Shown: positions 18,256 through 26,779 of the stretch, piece by piece
Numbering within the stretch: position 1 is the first letter of the stretch
Layout of the letters: each line of letters opens with the position of its first letter
DNA from: an uncultured Alphaproteobacteria bacterium
Lineage (GTDB): Bacteria > Pseudomonadota > Alphaproteobacteria > Caulobacterales > Parvularculaceae
Reading direction: 5' to 3'
DNA length: 64,000 nt
Assembly: GCA_937895955.1 (NCBI GenBank)
Contig: CALAZI010000160.1
Span: 1 to 64,000 of the forward strand
The notes under the pieces: model-generated
The model's database searches: none
What the model saw: the letters and a program-made list of their open reading frames with translations, nothing else
What the model was told of the DNA's origin: nothing
Program-made: the position numbers and the translations under genes

Positions 18256-21200
18256 TTTCTGACGGAACCAGAAAGCTTCGGCGCCGTCGAGCCCAGAGCG
18301 ATCACGTCCTTCACCGCGTAATGTCGGCAGATGTCTTTGAACGCGCCTTCGTCCCAGAAATGGCGCGCGGGGTCCTGCACATAGACTGGTTGGCCGGAGA
18401 AGCCGTTTTCCACAGGCACGAAGACGAGGAAGTATTTTTCCCCAGCGTTCCGCGCCTCCAGCATCTCATTCTTGGTGACGATGATCTCCCGCCCGCCGAC
18501 GACGCGGCCTTTCACCTCCAGGAAGAAAATCTCGCCCTCGGAGGTAAAGGTCTCGATATCCCAGCCGCGCTTCGCCGTCGACACATCAACGGGCGTTCGC
18601 CCTGCCGCCCGTTCCGCCGCCATGACCGCCGCCATGGAGAGGCGTTCGGTCTCCGCCGTTTCTTCGGCGAAGCCGTTCGGCGCAGCCCCATCGCCCTTGA
18701 GGCTGGCGAGGAGGCCCCCCGGGATGACGAGCGCGCCACCTCTGATCGCCGGCGTGGAAGCCGAGATGTCGCGCTCGCGCGCCAGCTCGTGCAGGCGCAA
18801 CTCCAGACGATCGGCAAGTTGGTTGGCGCGCGTCTCCGCCTTTTGAAGCGCCAGGCGCTCGTCCTTCCCTGACTTGATGGCCAGCCGATGCTGATCGGCG
18901 CGGCGGCTCCAATAAGCGATCTCTTTCTTGAGGCGGATGCGCACTTCCTCCTCAACCTTTTTCGTGTGCGCGATGCGCCGGGTCTTTATTTCCTCAAGGT
19001 GTTGAACGGCGATGTTCTGGCTCGCATAGCTCCTTGCGCGGGCGAGGAGATCTCCTTTCAGCCAGTCGGCGTCGCGAATCTTCTCGATCAGCGGCAATTC
19101 GTCGGCGGTCGCAGGGCGCATGTCGAGATAAGGCGCGGCGCCCGCGTCCTGCCCCTCGCCGCTCGCGCGCATCAGCACGAACTGCATGCGCTGCGAGATC
19201 GTTCGCGGATTACCCTCAGAAGTTGGCACGCCGTCCTTTACTTCGTGCTCAGCCATGACAAGTAGTTGCGGTTCTATCGACGGGTCGGCTTCGGCGATGA
19301 AAACCGTTCCCTGGCGCAAGGCGGCGTCGAAATTTTCAATCGTCAGATCAATGACGGAATCAAGGAGCGGATGGCCCGGCGCGATCAGCGACGCCGCCGG
19401 CTTTCCTTCCGCACTCCGTACAAATTCCTTGTCGAAGGCGACGCGCGCATAACGTTCCAGCACGGGGTCGCCGCGGCCGATCAGATGATCGCGGCTGCGA
19501 ATGATCGCCGGCACGCGGGTGATTTCAAAGCGGCCGGGTTCGCGCGGCTCCATTACGCCGCCGAGCCGTTTGAACGCCTCCTCAAAAAACATTTTGATGA
19601 AATGCGGCTGGAGCCTGCGCGCACGGGCGCGTTCCATTTCATGGTGAAGCTCTTTCACCTTTTCGGGACTCAGCGCCTCACGCGATAGCTGCGCGCGAGA
19701 GGTAAGCTCATCAAGGCGTTCGCGATCGACGGCGCCGTCGATCTTTTCGAAGAGCTTCGCCTTGATGTCAGGCCGTTCGCCATAGCGCACCGCTTCGAAA
19801 AGAAGGTCTTTGAGGCTGCGATCCTGAAACGCTTCGCCCAGCACGTCATAGACCTTCCCGCCAAGCGCCTTGCGCGCTTCTTCGAGCTTTTCGAGCAGGC
19901 GCTGATAGACCTGACCCTCGCGCGTTTCGCCGGCGACGAGATTCCAGAGGTGGCAAACTTCCGTCTGGCCGATGCGGTGGATGCGGCCGAAGCGTTGCTC
20001 CAGCCTATTCGGATTCCACGGCAGGTCGTAATTGACCATCAAATGGGCGCCGCGCTGCAGATTGACGCCCTCGCCCGCAGCATCGTTTGCGACGAGCACG
20101 CGCACTTTCGGATCGTCATTGAATGCGGCGACCGCCGCGCGGCGCTGCTGGCGCGGCACGGCGCCGTGAATGACCTTAACCGCCTCCGGATCGCCGAGCC
20201 GGCCGACGATTTTCTCCTCGAGATAATCAAGCGTGTCCTTTGGCTCTGTGAAGATCAGAATCTTCTTCTGTTTGCCGGTCGCCGGATCATAGACCGGCGG
20301 CTTGTCGAGGATCGCCGCCAGCTCCACCCATTTGGTGTCGTCGCCAGACCGGCAAAGCGCATAGGCCTTCTCTTCAAGCACGCGAAGGCTTTCGATTTCG
20401 CGGCGAAGCTCCTCCAGCGTGCGCGCGGAGGACGCCGAGTCGATCGCCTCCTGCTCAAGCTCTTCAAGCTCCTCCTCCGGCAGGTCGAAAAGTTCGGCAT
20501 CATCCGCTGGAATTTCGAGCGCCGGCATATCAGTCAGCTTTGCGCTTGGCGCCCCTTTAGCTTTCAACTCCTCTTCCTCAAAGCGCTTCAGCAAGCGTTC
20601 CCGGCGGCGTTTCAGCGAACGCCATATAGCGCGCGGCGAAGAGGCAAGGCGCCGCTGCAGCGATTGCAGCGCGAAGCCGACATTATTCTTTTTCTTCTGG
20701 TCGCCTTCCGCAAAGCGCTCCGCGCGATTCATTTCATCGCGCACATAATCAGTAACAGCCGTGTAAAGGTCCGCCTCCGGCGCTGACAGCGGATAGCTCA
20801 CCGTGTAAGCGAAGCGATCCGGGAAAAGCCGCCGTCCATCGAACCAGTAAAGCTCCTCCTTGATCATCCGGCGCATGAGGTCGCTGGCGTTCGCCGTTCG
20901 AACGCCCTCGCGATAGGCGCCTTCGAACCGATCATTGTCGAGCAGTGAAAGGAAAAGTTGGAAGTCGTCTTCCTTGCCATTGTGCGGCGTCGCTGTCATG
21001 AGAAGGAAGTGGCGAGCATGGACGCCGAGCAGCCGTCCAAGCTGAAATCGTTTGGTGTATTTGACCTCGCCGCCTGTGTAGCTCGCCGACATGCGGTGCG
21101 CTTCGTCGCAGATCACGAGATCGAAATCCGGCGAGGCCTTGATCAGCTCCTGCACGTCTTCAGAACGAGACGCCATGTCGAGGCGGAGGATGAGGCGGTC

Positions 21201-21794
21201 GAACTCAGCGAACGGATTGCCGCTATAGCTCGTGCGCATCATTTCGCGGCCGACGATACGAAAATCGAGATCAAATTTTTCAGCTAGTTCGTCCTGCCAT
21301 TGCTCGACGAGCGATCCCGGCGCGACGATCATGCAGCGCTTCAGGTCGCCGCGAATCATCAGCTCCTTGATGAAGAGCCCCGCCATGACCGTCTTCCCGG
21401 CGCCAGGGTCGTCAGCGAGCAGGAACTTCAAAGGCTGGCGCGGCAGCATCTCCCCATAAACTGCCGTGATCTGGTGCGGCAGCGGCTCGATGTTCGAGCT
21501 CGTGAGGGCGAGATATGGGTCGAAAAGGTGCGCGAGCGAAATGCGCCGGGCCTCCGCCGCTAAGCGGAAATTTTCGGCGCTTCCTTCAAACGAGAACGGC
21601 GCGGTCGGCGTTGCCACGCTAAGGCGCTCCTCGTCTGCCCGCTGGAGGATGCGCTGATCCAGCCCTTTTGCAGTGCGGAAAGTCACTTCGAGCTGATCGG
21701 GGGACAGCCAAGACGCCGCTACGACCTCCGCCGGCCCGGCCGGACTAAGGCCTTGAATTATGTTGCTTCGCTTTATTTCTTCAAGTCGCAGCAT
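18252..21794 (-). CDS. SNF2-type helicase with C-terminal DUF3883 domain
   Basis: 1180 residues. Helicase motifs in order: Walker A DDPGAGKT (128-135), DEAH (230-233), motif III LMTATPHNG, and in the second lobe EGVNLQRG and QRFGRIHRIGQT (motif VI). Acidic and charged segments lie between the lobes (about 400-450). The C-terminal part (about 1075-1150) contains GWDIETF and FFLEVKGRV, matching the D and ExK residues of DUF3883, a domain related to PD-(D/E)XK nucleases. It may be a translocase with a nuclease or DNA-end sensor attached. It is the first gene of the four-gene operon and starts only about 50 bases from the divergent DUF262 gene, so both promoters lie in that gap or inside the genes. 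Confidence 0.9.
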   Translation of the reverse strand: MLRLEEIKRSNIIQGLSPAGPAEVVAASWLSPDQLEVTFRTAKGLDQRILQRADEERLSVATPTAPFSFEGSAENFRLAAEARRISLAHLFDPYLALTSSNIEPLPHQITAVYGEMLPRQPLKFLLADDPGAGKTVMAGLFIKELMIRGDLKRCMIVAPGSLVEQWQDELAEKFDLDFRIVGREMMRTSYSGNPFAEFDRLILRLDMASRSEDVQELIKASPDFDLVICDEAHRMSASYTGGEVKYTKRFQLGRLLGVHARHFLLMTATPHNGKEDDFQLFLSLLDNDRFEGAYREGVRTANASDLMRRMIKEELYWFDGRRLFPDRFAYTVSYPLSAPEADLYTAVTDYVRDEMNRAERFAEGDQKKKNNVGFALQSLQRRLASSPRAIWRSLKRRRERLLKRFEEEELKAKGAPSAKLTDMPALEIPADDAELFDLPEEELEELEQEAIDSASSARTLEELRREIESLRVLEEKAYALCRSGDDTKWVELAAILDKPPVYDPATGKQKKILIFTEPKDTLDYLEEKIVGRLGDPEAVKVIHGAVPRQQRRAAVAAFNDDPKVRVLVANDAAGEGVNLQRGAHLMVNYDLPWNPNRLEQRFGRIHRIGQTEVCHLWNLVAGETREGQVYQRLLEKLEEARKALGGKVYDVLGEAFQDRSLKDLLFEAVRYGERPDIKAKLFEKIDGAVDRERLDELTSRAQLSREALSPEKVKELHHEMERARARRLQPHFIKMFFEEAFKRLGGVMEPREPGRFEITRVPAIIRSRDHLIGRGDPVLERYARVAFDKEFVRSAEGKPAASLIAPGHPLLDSVIDLTIENFDAALRQGTVFIAEADPSIEPQLLVMAEHEVKDGVPTSEGNPRTISQRMQFVLMRASGEGQDAGAAPYLDMRPATADELPLIEKIRDADWLKGDLLARARSYASQNIAVQHLEEIKTRRIAHTKKVEEEVRIRLKKEIAYWSRRADQHRLAIKSGKDERLALQKAETRANQLADRLELRLHELARERDISASTPAIRGGALVIPGGLLASLKGDGAAPNGFAEETAETERLSMAAVMAAERAAGRTPVDVSTAKRGWDIETFTSEGEIFFLEVKGRVVGGREIIVTKNEMLEARNAGEKYFLVFVPVENGFSGQPVYVQDPARHFWDEGAFKDICRHYAVKDVIALGSTAPKLSGSVRK

Positions 21795-21842
21795 AGGTTA
21801 TGCTTTTGCCTAAACGCTTCTAAAGATGGACATTGTACTCGA

Positions 21843-22973
21843 ATGACGAATGGACCAGGCGTGAATTCTCAGCCGTTTGAGGAACTCGAAGGCCTTGATA
21901 CTGCAAGCGCTGACGGTTGGGGCGACTATCCGTTAGATTCTGTGTTTGTACGCACTGAGACGCGGACGGTCTCGGAAGTTGCAAGACGTATCGAAGGCGA
22001 TAGATACATACTCGATCCTGAGTTTCAAAGGGATTTTGTCTGGAATAGTACGAAGCAATCAAAGCTGATTGAAAGTTGCATCATGCGAATTCCTCTGCCC
22101 GTATTCTACGTGGCAGAAGCACCAGACGGACGCATCATTGTGGTTGATGGCCTCCAGCGACTGACAACTTTTGTACGGTTTCTTAATGACGAGTTAAAAC
22201 TCACTGGACTCGGGAACGCGGATAGCCATTTTGGTTCGCACATGCTTGAAGGAAAATTTTTCAGAGACCTTCCAGTCGGGCTTCAAGAGCGCGTCCTCGA
22301 TACCCAGTTGACCATGTACATTCTCGACGCAAAAGCTCCAGAGAGAGCGAGATTGGATATTTTTGAACGCGTTAACAGCGGTGAACCACTTACACGCCAG
22401 CAAATGCGAAATGCTTTGTACAGCGGCCCCGCAACAACTTGGCTAAGGGAAGCGTCGCTGCTTCCATCTTTTCAAACGGCGACGGGGGGCAGCCTAAATA
22501 AGAAGACAATGCGTGACCGCGAAGCAATCAATCGCTTTTGCGCATTCAAGTTGCTTGGCTCAAACGCCTACAATACCAGTGACATGGATTCATTTTTGGC
22601 GGATGGATTGGTTAAACTAGCAAAGCTTTCTCAAGATGAGCGCGCCAATCTGTTGGAAAACTTCAATAGAGTAATGAAAATGAATTACTCAATGTTTGGC
22701 GAACATGCGTTCCGAAAGTCACTAGCCGATCAGCCGCCAAAAGCTCGAAGTGTCATCAATATTTCGTTGCTTGAAGTAGCCTCCATCGCAATGTCCACAA
22801 TAATTTTCGAAGATCAAAATCATGTGGGTCAGGTGAGGGATGGTCTACGGCAATTGCTCAGAAGCGATAATGACTTTATCCAAGCCATTACTTATTCAAC
22901 AAATAGCACAACAGCGGTAAAAACACGCCACTTCAAGCTAACGAAGCTTGTTAAAGACGCGAGCGCAAAATGA
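21843..22973 (+). CDS. DUF262 (GmrS-like/ParB-fold) protein, first gene of an AT-rich trio
   Basis: 376 residues from the ATG at 21843. The DUF262 signature VDGLQR (101-106, the DGxQR motif of the GmrSD N-terminal domain) is clear, preceded by DPEFQRDFVWN (58-68) and followed by LTTFVRF. A conserved segment around IFERVNSGEPLTRQQMRNAL (the R-N pair) also fits. DUF262 domains hydrolyse nucleotides or sense modified DNA in type IV restriction and other defence systems. No HNH or DUF1524 nuclease domain is attached here, so a partner must supply the effector. The stop overlaps the start of the ATPase gene by four bases. GC is visibly lower than in the flanking operons, suggesting separate acquisition. 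A longer TTG-initiated frame from 21753 overlaps the helicase and is less likely. Confidence 0.87.
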   Translation: MTNGPGVNSQPFEELEGLDTASADGWGDYPLDSVFVRTETRTVSEVARRIEGDRYILDPEFQRDFVWNSTKQSKLIESCIMRIPLPVFYVAEAPDGRIIVVDGLQRLTTFVRFLNDELKLTGLGNADSHFGSHMLEGKFFRDLPVGLQERVLDTQLTMYILDAKAPERARLDIFERVNSGEPLTRQQMRNALYSGPATTWLREASLLPSFQTATGGSLNKKTMRDREAINRFCAFKLLGSNAYNTSDMDSFLADGLVKLAKLSQDERANLLENFNRVMKMNYSMFGEHAFRKSLADQPPKARSVINISLLEVASIAMSTIIFEDQNHVGQVRDGLRQLLRSDNDFIQAITYSTNSTTAVKTRHFKLTKLVKDASAK

Positions 22974-24061
22974 TTTCTACAGTTGAGGTCAGCCATTTCA
23001 AGTGCTTCGCTAAATTACGGCTACCTTTTCGCAAACTAACTCTGTTGACAGGTTTTAACGGCGGCGGCAAGTCAAGCGCATTGCAGCCAGTTTTATTTTT
23101 ATCGCAATCTCTTCGAGGCAATATCAAGGGTGACGGTTTTTCATTGAATGGTGATCTTGTTGAGCTTGGAACAGCAGGCGAAGTGATTCATTCAATGGCG
23201 GAAAATCGCACTATCGACATTTCGGTCGAAACTGAAAATGGAAACGTTGCCGCATGGGGCCTATTCGCTTCACCAAGCCATCGACATCTCACATTGAAGA
23301 GTCGCCCGCCGGATTCGTCCGAAATCGAACGTCTATTGCGTAGGATAATTTTCATAAGCGCGATTCGAGAAGGAGCATCTGATGCATTCCCTATGCCAAA
23401 TAGCATTGTCGAAGATTCGATTGATGTTGGAAGAGATGGACGATTTGCACCATATTGGTATGATCAAAAATCAGATTTTGAAGTGACCGAGGGACGCAGA
23501 ATTTCCAGCGAAGCCGCGCCATCGTTTCGTATTCAGTTCGATAGTTGGTTAGGCAGTTTATTTCCAGGCGCCCAGGTCAACGTCCAACAGCTGACTCAAG
23601 TATCCAAACTTTGTTTGCAGTTCCGCTTTTCTGATACGGGTAACTGGAAACGTCCGGCGAATGTTGGCTACGGCCTCACCTACTCATTTCCAATATTAGT
23701 CGCGCTACTTGCAGCCTCCACGGACCAAACCATTTTTATTGACAGCCCCGAGGCTCACCTTCATCCAGCCGCACAGTCCGAAATGGGAAGGGTATTAGCT
23801 AGCTTCGCAGCTGCTGGTCTGCAAATCGTCGTTGAAACGCACAGCGATCATCTTTTGAATGGGATAAGAGTAGCCATAAAAGACGGAATTCTCGCGCCAT
23901 CGGATGTGGCTGTCCACTTTTTTCAGGGTGCATCAGACAAAGATCATGGTGTATTATCACTCAGCATAGACGAGAACGGTAGAGTAAGTAACTGGCCCAA
24001 TGGTTTTTTCGATCAAGGAGAGCGCGATCTTTCAATCTTGTCCGACTGGGGAAAAAAATGA
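22970..24061 (+). CDS. AAA/ABC-type ATPase, OLD-like or DUF3696-like, second gene of trio
   Basis: 363 residues. Walker A GFNGGGKS (28-35) follows a short N-terminal strand pair of RecF/OLD style (VSHFKCFAKLRLPF). A signature-like NVGYGLTYSFPI (231-242) precedes Walker B TIFIDSPEAHLHP (254-266) and the switch region ETHSDHLLNG (289-298). No coiled coil of SMC size and no TOPRIM nuclease is attached, so it is a compact ATPase like those with a DUF3696 tail. Such ATPases are the motor or sensor of Gabija-, retron- and Septu-type systems. It is translationally coupled on both sides (four-base overlaps), so it surely works with the DUF262 protein and the unknown third protein. Confidence 0.88.
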   Translation: MISTVEVSHFKCFAKLRLPFRKLTLLTGFNGGGKSSALQPVLFLSQSLRGNIKGDGFSLNGDLVELGTAGEVIHSMAENRTIDISVETENGNVAAWGLFASPSHRHLTLKSRPPDSSEIERLLRRIIFISAIREGASDAFPMPNSIVEDSIDVGRDGRFAPYWYDQKSDFEVTEGRRISSEAAPSFRIQFDSWLGSLFPGAQVNVQQLTQVSKLCLQFRFSDTGNWKRPANVGYGLTYSFPILVALLAASTDQTIFIDSPEAHLHPAAQSEMGRVLASFAAAGLQIVVETHSDHLLNGIRVAIKDGILAPSDVAVHFFQGASDKDHGVLSLSIDENGRVSNWPNGFFDQGERDLSILSDWGKK

Positions 24062-25020
24062 TGTTCTATGTGAACGATGCTTCCTTGCAGAAGCAGTTCG
24101 CAACTAGTGCCGAATTCATCAACGCATTTACATCATTGCTTCGGCTTCGAGCACTTCCCGGATTACAAAATCGCATACGGTCCCAACGTGCTTTGGTGAT
24201 GGCTCGAGTCACGCCCGAGGCAACATTGAGGGAAGTCATCATAGGAGCGGCTGATCGGGAATTTCGCCAATCAGCACTCATCTGGTTAGACAAGACCGGA
24301 CCTTACATTGATGATGACCGCGCCGAAGACGATGACGATTACTTTGAATTCGAACGCCTAGATGTTACCGATTCGGGCCTAGGAGAGGCAGCCCGGCGCA
24401 CAAAGTTTGGCGAGGATTGCGCAACATATAGCTTTGTTGGAGGTCCGATCAATTTTGCGGTAACGCCGCTCGAAGTCGATCACGGATTAATAGAAGATCG
24501 TTTGGGTACTTATTCAATCAATAACTTTTGGGCCTTTGATAAAACCGTGGAGCAAATAAACAATTTAATCTCGGTTCCTAATTCTTGGAAAGAATTACTT
24601 GAACTTTGTGAAGAGAATTTTCGTTTCGTACGTATTCACGGGACCATTTTGGACGAATTACAGAAACAGCCGTATCAAGAAGTGATTGGCTCTGGAGTCA
24701 TCAAGTTGGTTCGTATCTTGAATGATTATATGGTCGCTGGCTGCAGCTTCGGTTTCGAATGTGAAAAGTGCAAGGAAATAATCGCTGTTTTTTTTAGTGG
24801 AGACAGAGCTCTATTTTCCGCCGAATCAAAAACTAACCAGGAAACCTTCAAAGCGGAATTGACTTTTCGTGACCCCGAGGATCACGACCATGTGGTGTTT
24901 GCTCATTGGCATGGAAAGATTAGTTATCGTTTTTTTCGCATGCACTTCGAATGGCCGGTGCCTAATGGCCAAAAATTTGTGAAGGTCGCTTACATTGGCC
25001 CAAAGATAACCAGGTCTTAG
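24058..25020 (+). CDS. Unknown third protein of the DUF262-ATPase trio
   Basis: 320 residues, not recognised. Visible features: an acidic stretch at about 85-99 (DDDRAEDDDDYFEFE), a CxxC pair at 235 and 238 (GFECEKCKE) and a C-terminal part rich in aromatic residues and His (HDHVVFAHWHGKISY). The CxxC pair could bind zinc with other residues. There is no membrane segment. The start overlaps the ATPase stop by four bases, so it is a fixed member of the operon. It is the natural candidate for effector or specificity factor of the trio because the other two have sensor-like folds. That role is inferred only from gene order. Confidence 0.7.
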   Translation: MMFYVNDASLQKQFATSAEFINAFTSLLRLRALPGLQNRIRSQRALVMARVTPEATLREVIIGAADREFRQSALIWLDKTGPYIDDDRAEDDDDYFEFERLDVTDSGLGEAARRTKFGEDCATYSFVGGPINFAVTPLEVDHGLIEDRLGTYSINNFWAFDKTVEQINNLISVPNSWKELLELCEENFRFVRIHGTILDELQKQPYQEVIGSGVIKLVRILNDYMVAGCSFGFECEKCKEIIAVFFSGDRALFSAESKTNQETFKAELTFRDPEDHDHVVFAHWHGKISYRFFRMHFEWPVPNGQKFVKVAYIGPKITRS

Positions 25021-25043
25021 AGCCAACATCCAGCATACTCTTT

Positions 25044-26102
25044 TTATGCTGCCCCTCGCCGATTATCATTCGCGAAGAAGTCCTTCCAGAATCCGCTAAT
25101 AAATGGAAAGAACATTAGAACAACAACAATACGAAAGCAAAAAACGATCGACGTAAAGAACCATTTTTCTGTATTGTGTGTTATAGCATGATATTTCCCG
25201 CGACCAGGGTAGAAATCTCGGGCGTCCCATCCGAATACCTCAATCATGTCAAAGGGAACGAATGTTCTGGCTGATTGATCTGCAAAATATAAGAATAAAT
25301 CACGCTTACTGGGAGGTTGCGTCGCATTCTTGATGTTTTCGGCGACTGCGAATACTTTATTTTTCTCTAATTCATCAGCCGTCAAGGCTTCACGCGCCGA
25401 CACGTAGCCGATCCACTTTTCAAGCGTCTCTTGGTTGAGCTGCCGAAAAACAAATCTTTGAGCACCTAGCTGAGCCGCGTCAATTTCAATTTTGTTGATG
25501 CGAGTTTGAACGTAACCGCTTTGAGGTTGAAATCGGTCATACGTCAGGTCTGCGAATAGATAGCAAGCCGCGAATACTCCGAGCACGGCACCGACCAGCT
25601 TCAAAATGTATGAATATCGGCCGATCGCCTTTGTAAGCAGGAATACGTAACCTAGCGCCCAAACTACAAAAACTACCGATTGTCCAAATGCAAGGTAGGC
25701 ATTTGAGTGATAAGCGGTGGCTAAACGAAACAACTCATATGGAGCCGCAATGAGCACGATTGCAGACGAAACCCCTACAAAAGCAGCAATAGGGAGCATG
25801 CGCATGAAAGGAGAAGTAAAGTTTGTGCCCGAGCCAGGCGTTGAGCCGAGAACGGCAAAAGCTAGCGCCCAAACCAATCCGATTGATATGCCAACTCCAG
25901 TTCCTATTGCTATTGTAGTAATCCTTGAAGATTCATCTACTGTATAATATACGTGCAATATTTGGAACTGAGTAAAACATTGCTGTACGAACCTAATTGA
26001 AAGGAATGCAAATAATAGCTTCAGTAAAATCCTGTCAGTGCGATTTGCCCAGCCTCTCGGCAAATATGCTAATGTTGACGAGAGAAAGTTTGCCTGTTTC
26101 AT
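25044..26102 (-). CDS. Multi-pass membrane protein of unknown function
   Basis: 352 residues with about five or six hydrophobic segments: near residues 68-90, 105-128, 138-160, 167-190 and 318-342, plus a weaker one near 27-45. A soluble domain of about 125 residues lies between the last two. A GGGG run some 12 bases upstream of the ATG could serve as ribosome site. It is convergent with the unknown trio protein, 23 bases apart, and shares its low GC. It closes the cargo of the integrase-1 island. No family was recognised; it may be an accessory of the trio or separate cargo. Confidence 0.6.
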   Translation of the reverse strand: MKQANFLSSTLAYLPRGWANRTDRILLKLLFAFLSIRFVQQCFTQFQILHVYYTVDESSRITTIAIGTGVGISIGLVWALAFAVLGSTPGSGTNFTSPFMRMLPIAAFVGVSSAIVLIAAPYELFRLATAYHSNAYLAFGQSVVFVVWALGYVFLLTKAIGRYSYILKLVGAVLGVFAACYLFADLTYDRFQPQSGYVQTRINKIEIDAAQLGAQRFVFRQLNQETLEKWIGYVSAREALTADELEKNKVFAVAENIKNATQPPSKRDLFLYFADQSARTFVPFDMIEVFGWDARDFYPGRGKYHAITHNTEKWFFTSIVFCFRIVVVLMFFPFISGFWKDFFANDNRRGAA

Positions 26103-26108
26103 GATTTG

Positions 26109-26333
26109 TCAGCCCCCTACCCCGGTGCATTCGAACAAGTAGAAGTCCGTGTCACCCTCCAGCCGAAAAGAATGCTGCATTAGACAATTCTTATTGCCAA
26201 CATTGTTTGGCAAAAATGGTCGGGTGAGTTGCGTCCTTACAACATGGCGGTCGTCAGGATTTGCCTCGGCAAGCGTGTCAAATTGGAAAGAGTATGGCTC
26301 GGTTTGGCGAGTCGTCCAATTTGATCCGTTCAC
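26109..26333 (-). CDS. Short possible gene or gene remnant
   Basis: 74 residues from a GTG start with no good ribosome site. The reading frame stays open upstream for about 25 codons without a start codon. Composition looks protein-like (mixed polar residues, Cys in LFECTGVGG) and not like GC-rich shadow. It stops six bases before the start of the membrane protein gene, as if the two were once an operon. It could be the tail of a gene cut by the island border. Evidence is thin. Confidence 0.3.
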   Translation of the reverse strand: MNGSNWTTRQTEPYSFQFDTLAEANPDDRHVVRTQLTRPFLPNNVGNKNCLMQHSFRLEGDTDFYLFECTGVGG

Positions 26334-26360
26334 ACCCGAACCGCCGCTGCAAATTTCAGC

Positions 26361-26381
26361 GTTGGTATACTTGTTGGCATA
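26361..26381 (+). repeat. Arm-type repeats at the right end of the integrase-1 island
   Basis: GTTGGTATA (26361-26369) and GTTGGCATA (26373-26381) form a tandem pair 12 bases apart. The same two versions of the motif occur upstream of integrase 1 (9025-9201). In addition, the 11 bases TTGTTGGCATA (26371-26381) are identical to 9037-9047. This marks the likely right end of the island. Confidence 0.55.
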
Positions 26382-26440
26382 TCGCGATTTTGAAAACTTT
26401 TTAATTTATTGATTTCAAAGCGCTATTCCATGTATGTGAT

Positions 26441-26461
26441 TTCTCTTCTGGCACCAATTCC
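26441..26461 (+). repeat. Candidate right attachment repeat of the integrase-1 island
   Basis: Partner of the repeat at 8911-8931: identical CTCTTCTGG, GGCACCA and TTCC blocks in the same orientation with one-base indels. It lies 60 bases outside the arm-type repeat pair and 78 bases before the tRNA-Asp fragment, a position that fits the right border of the island. Confidence 0.4.
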
Positions 26462-26538
26462 AGCGACAATGTCAGACATGCGCGGCAATTGACGCCGTAA
26501 CCGGCGTTCCTTGAGACCATTTCGCTTTTTCAAGGAAA

Positions 26539-26583
26539 TGGCGCGAGTGACGGGGCTCGAACCCGCGACCTCCGGCGTGACAG
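26539..26583 (-). other. 3' half of tRNA-Asp(GTC): attachment site of integrase 2
   Basis: On the minus strand the sequence runs from the anticodon loop CTGTCAC (anticodon GTC) through anticodon-stem 3' strand, variable loop GGAGGTC, T-arm with GCGGG, TTCGAGC and CCCGT, acceptor 3' strand CACTCGC, discriminator G and CCA. The 5' half is missing: bases to the right do not pair. This is the duplicated gene end left by site-specific integration into tRNA-Asp. The missing half lies on the side of integrase 2, so the element is to the right. The sequence after CCA has an inverted repeat TTCCTTGA/TCAAGGAA, perhaps the old tRNA terminator. Confidence 0.85.
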
Positions 26584-26758
26584 TTTTGGGATGTCATGTT
26601 TTCCGAAATTTTCCCCTGTTTTATCTAATGTGATTTAGCCTGATTTTTCAGCACCTTAGTGGACTTTCGGCGTCAAAAAAGTTAAACTTGGTTGTCCGAA
26701 TTTGGATCGAATTTGACGCCGTTTGGTACCCCCTAGGTACCCCGCCGACCTCCGGCGT
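26566..26758. repeat. Repeated att-core segment and inverted repeat ahead of integrase 2
   Basis: The 13 bases CGACCTCCGGCGT of the tRNA-Asp fragment (26566-26578) recur at 26746-26758, just before the integrase 2 start. Between them a perfect 10-base inverted repeat, CGGCGTCAAA (26668-26677) and TTTGACGCCG (26712-26721), spans 54 bases, and GGTACC appears three times near the start codon. These are plausible binding sites for integrase 2 or its excisionase, or an operator for int expression. Confidence 0.5.
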
Positions 26759-26779
26759 TATGGAAATAGGTACCTGAAA

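Noticed and set aside
19950..20786. Plus-strand open frame of 278 codons opposite the SNF2-DUF3883 helicase
   Set aside because: It is antisense to helicase motifs and has no recognisable domain.
26539..26583. Functional tRNA-Asp gene
   Set aside because: The 5' half (acceptor, D-arm and 5' anticodon stem) is missing, so it cannot fold as a tRNA.
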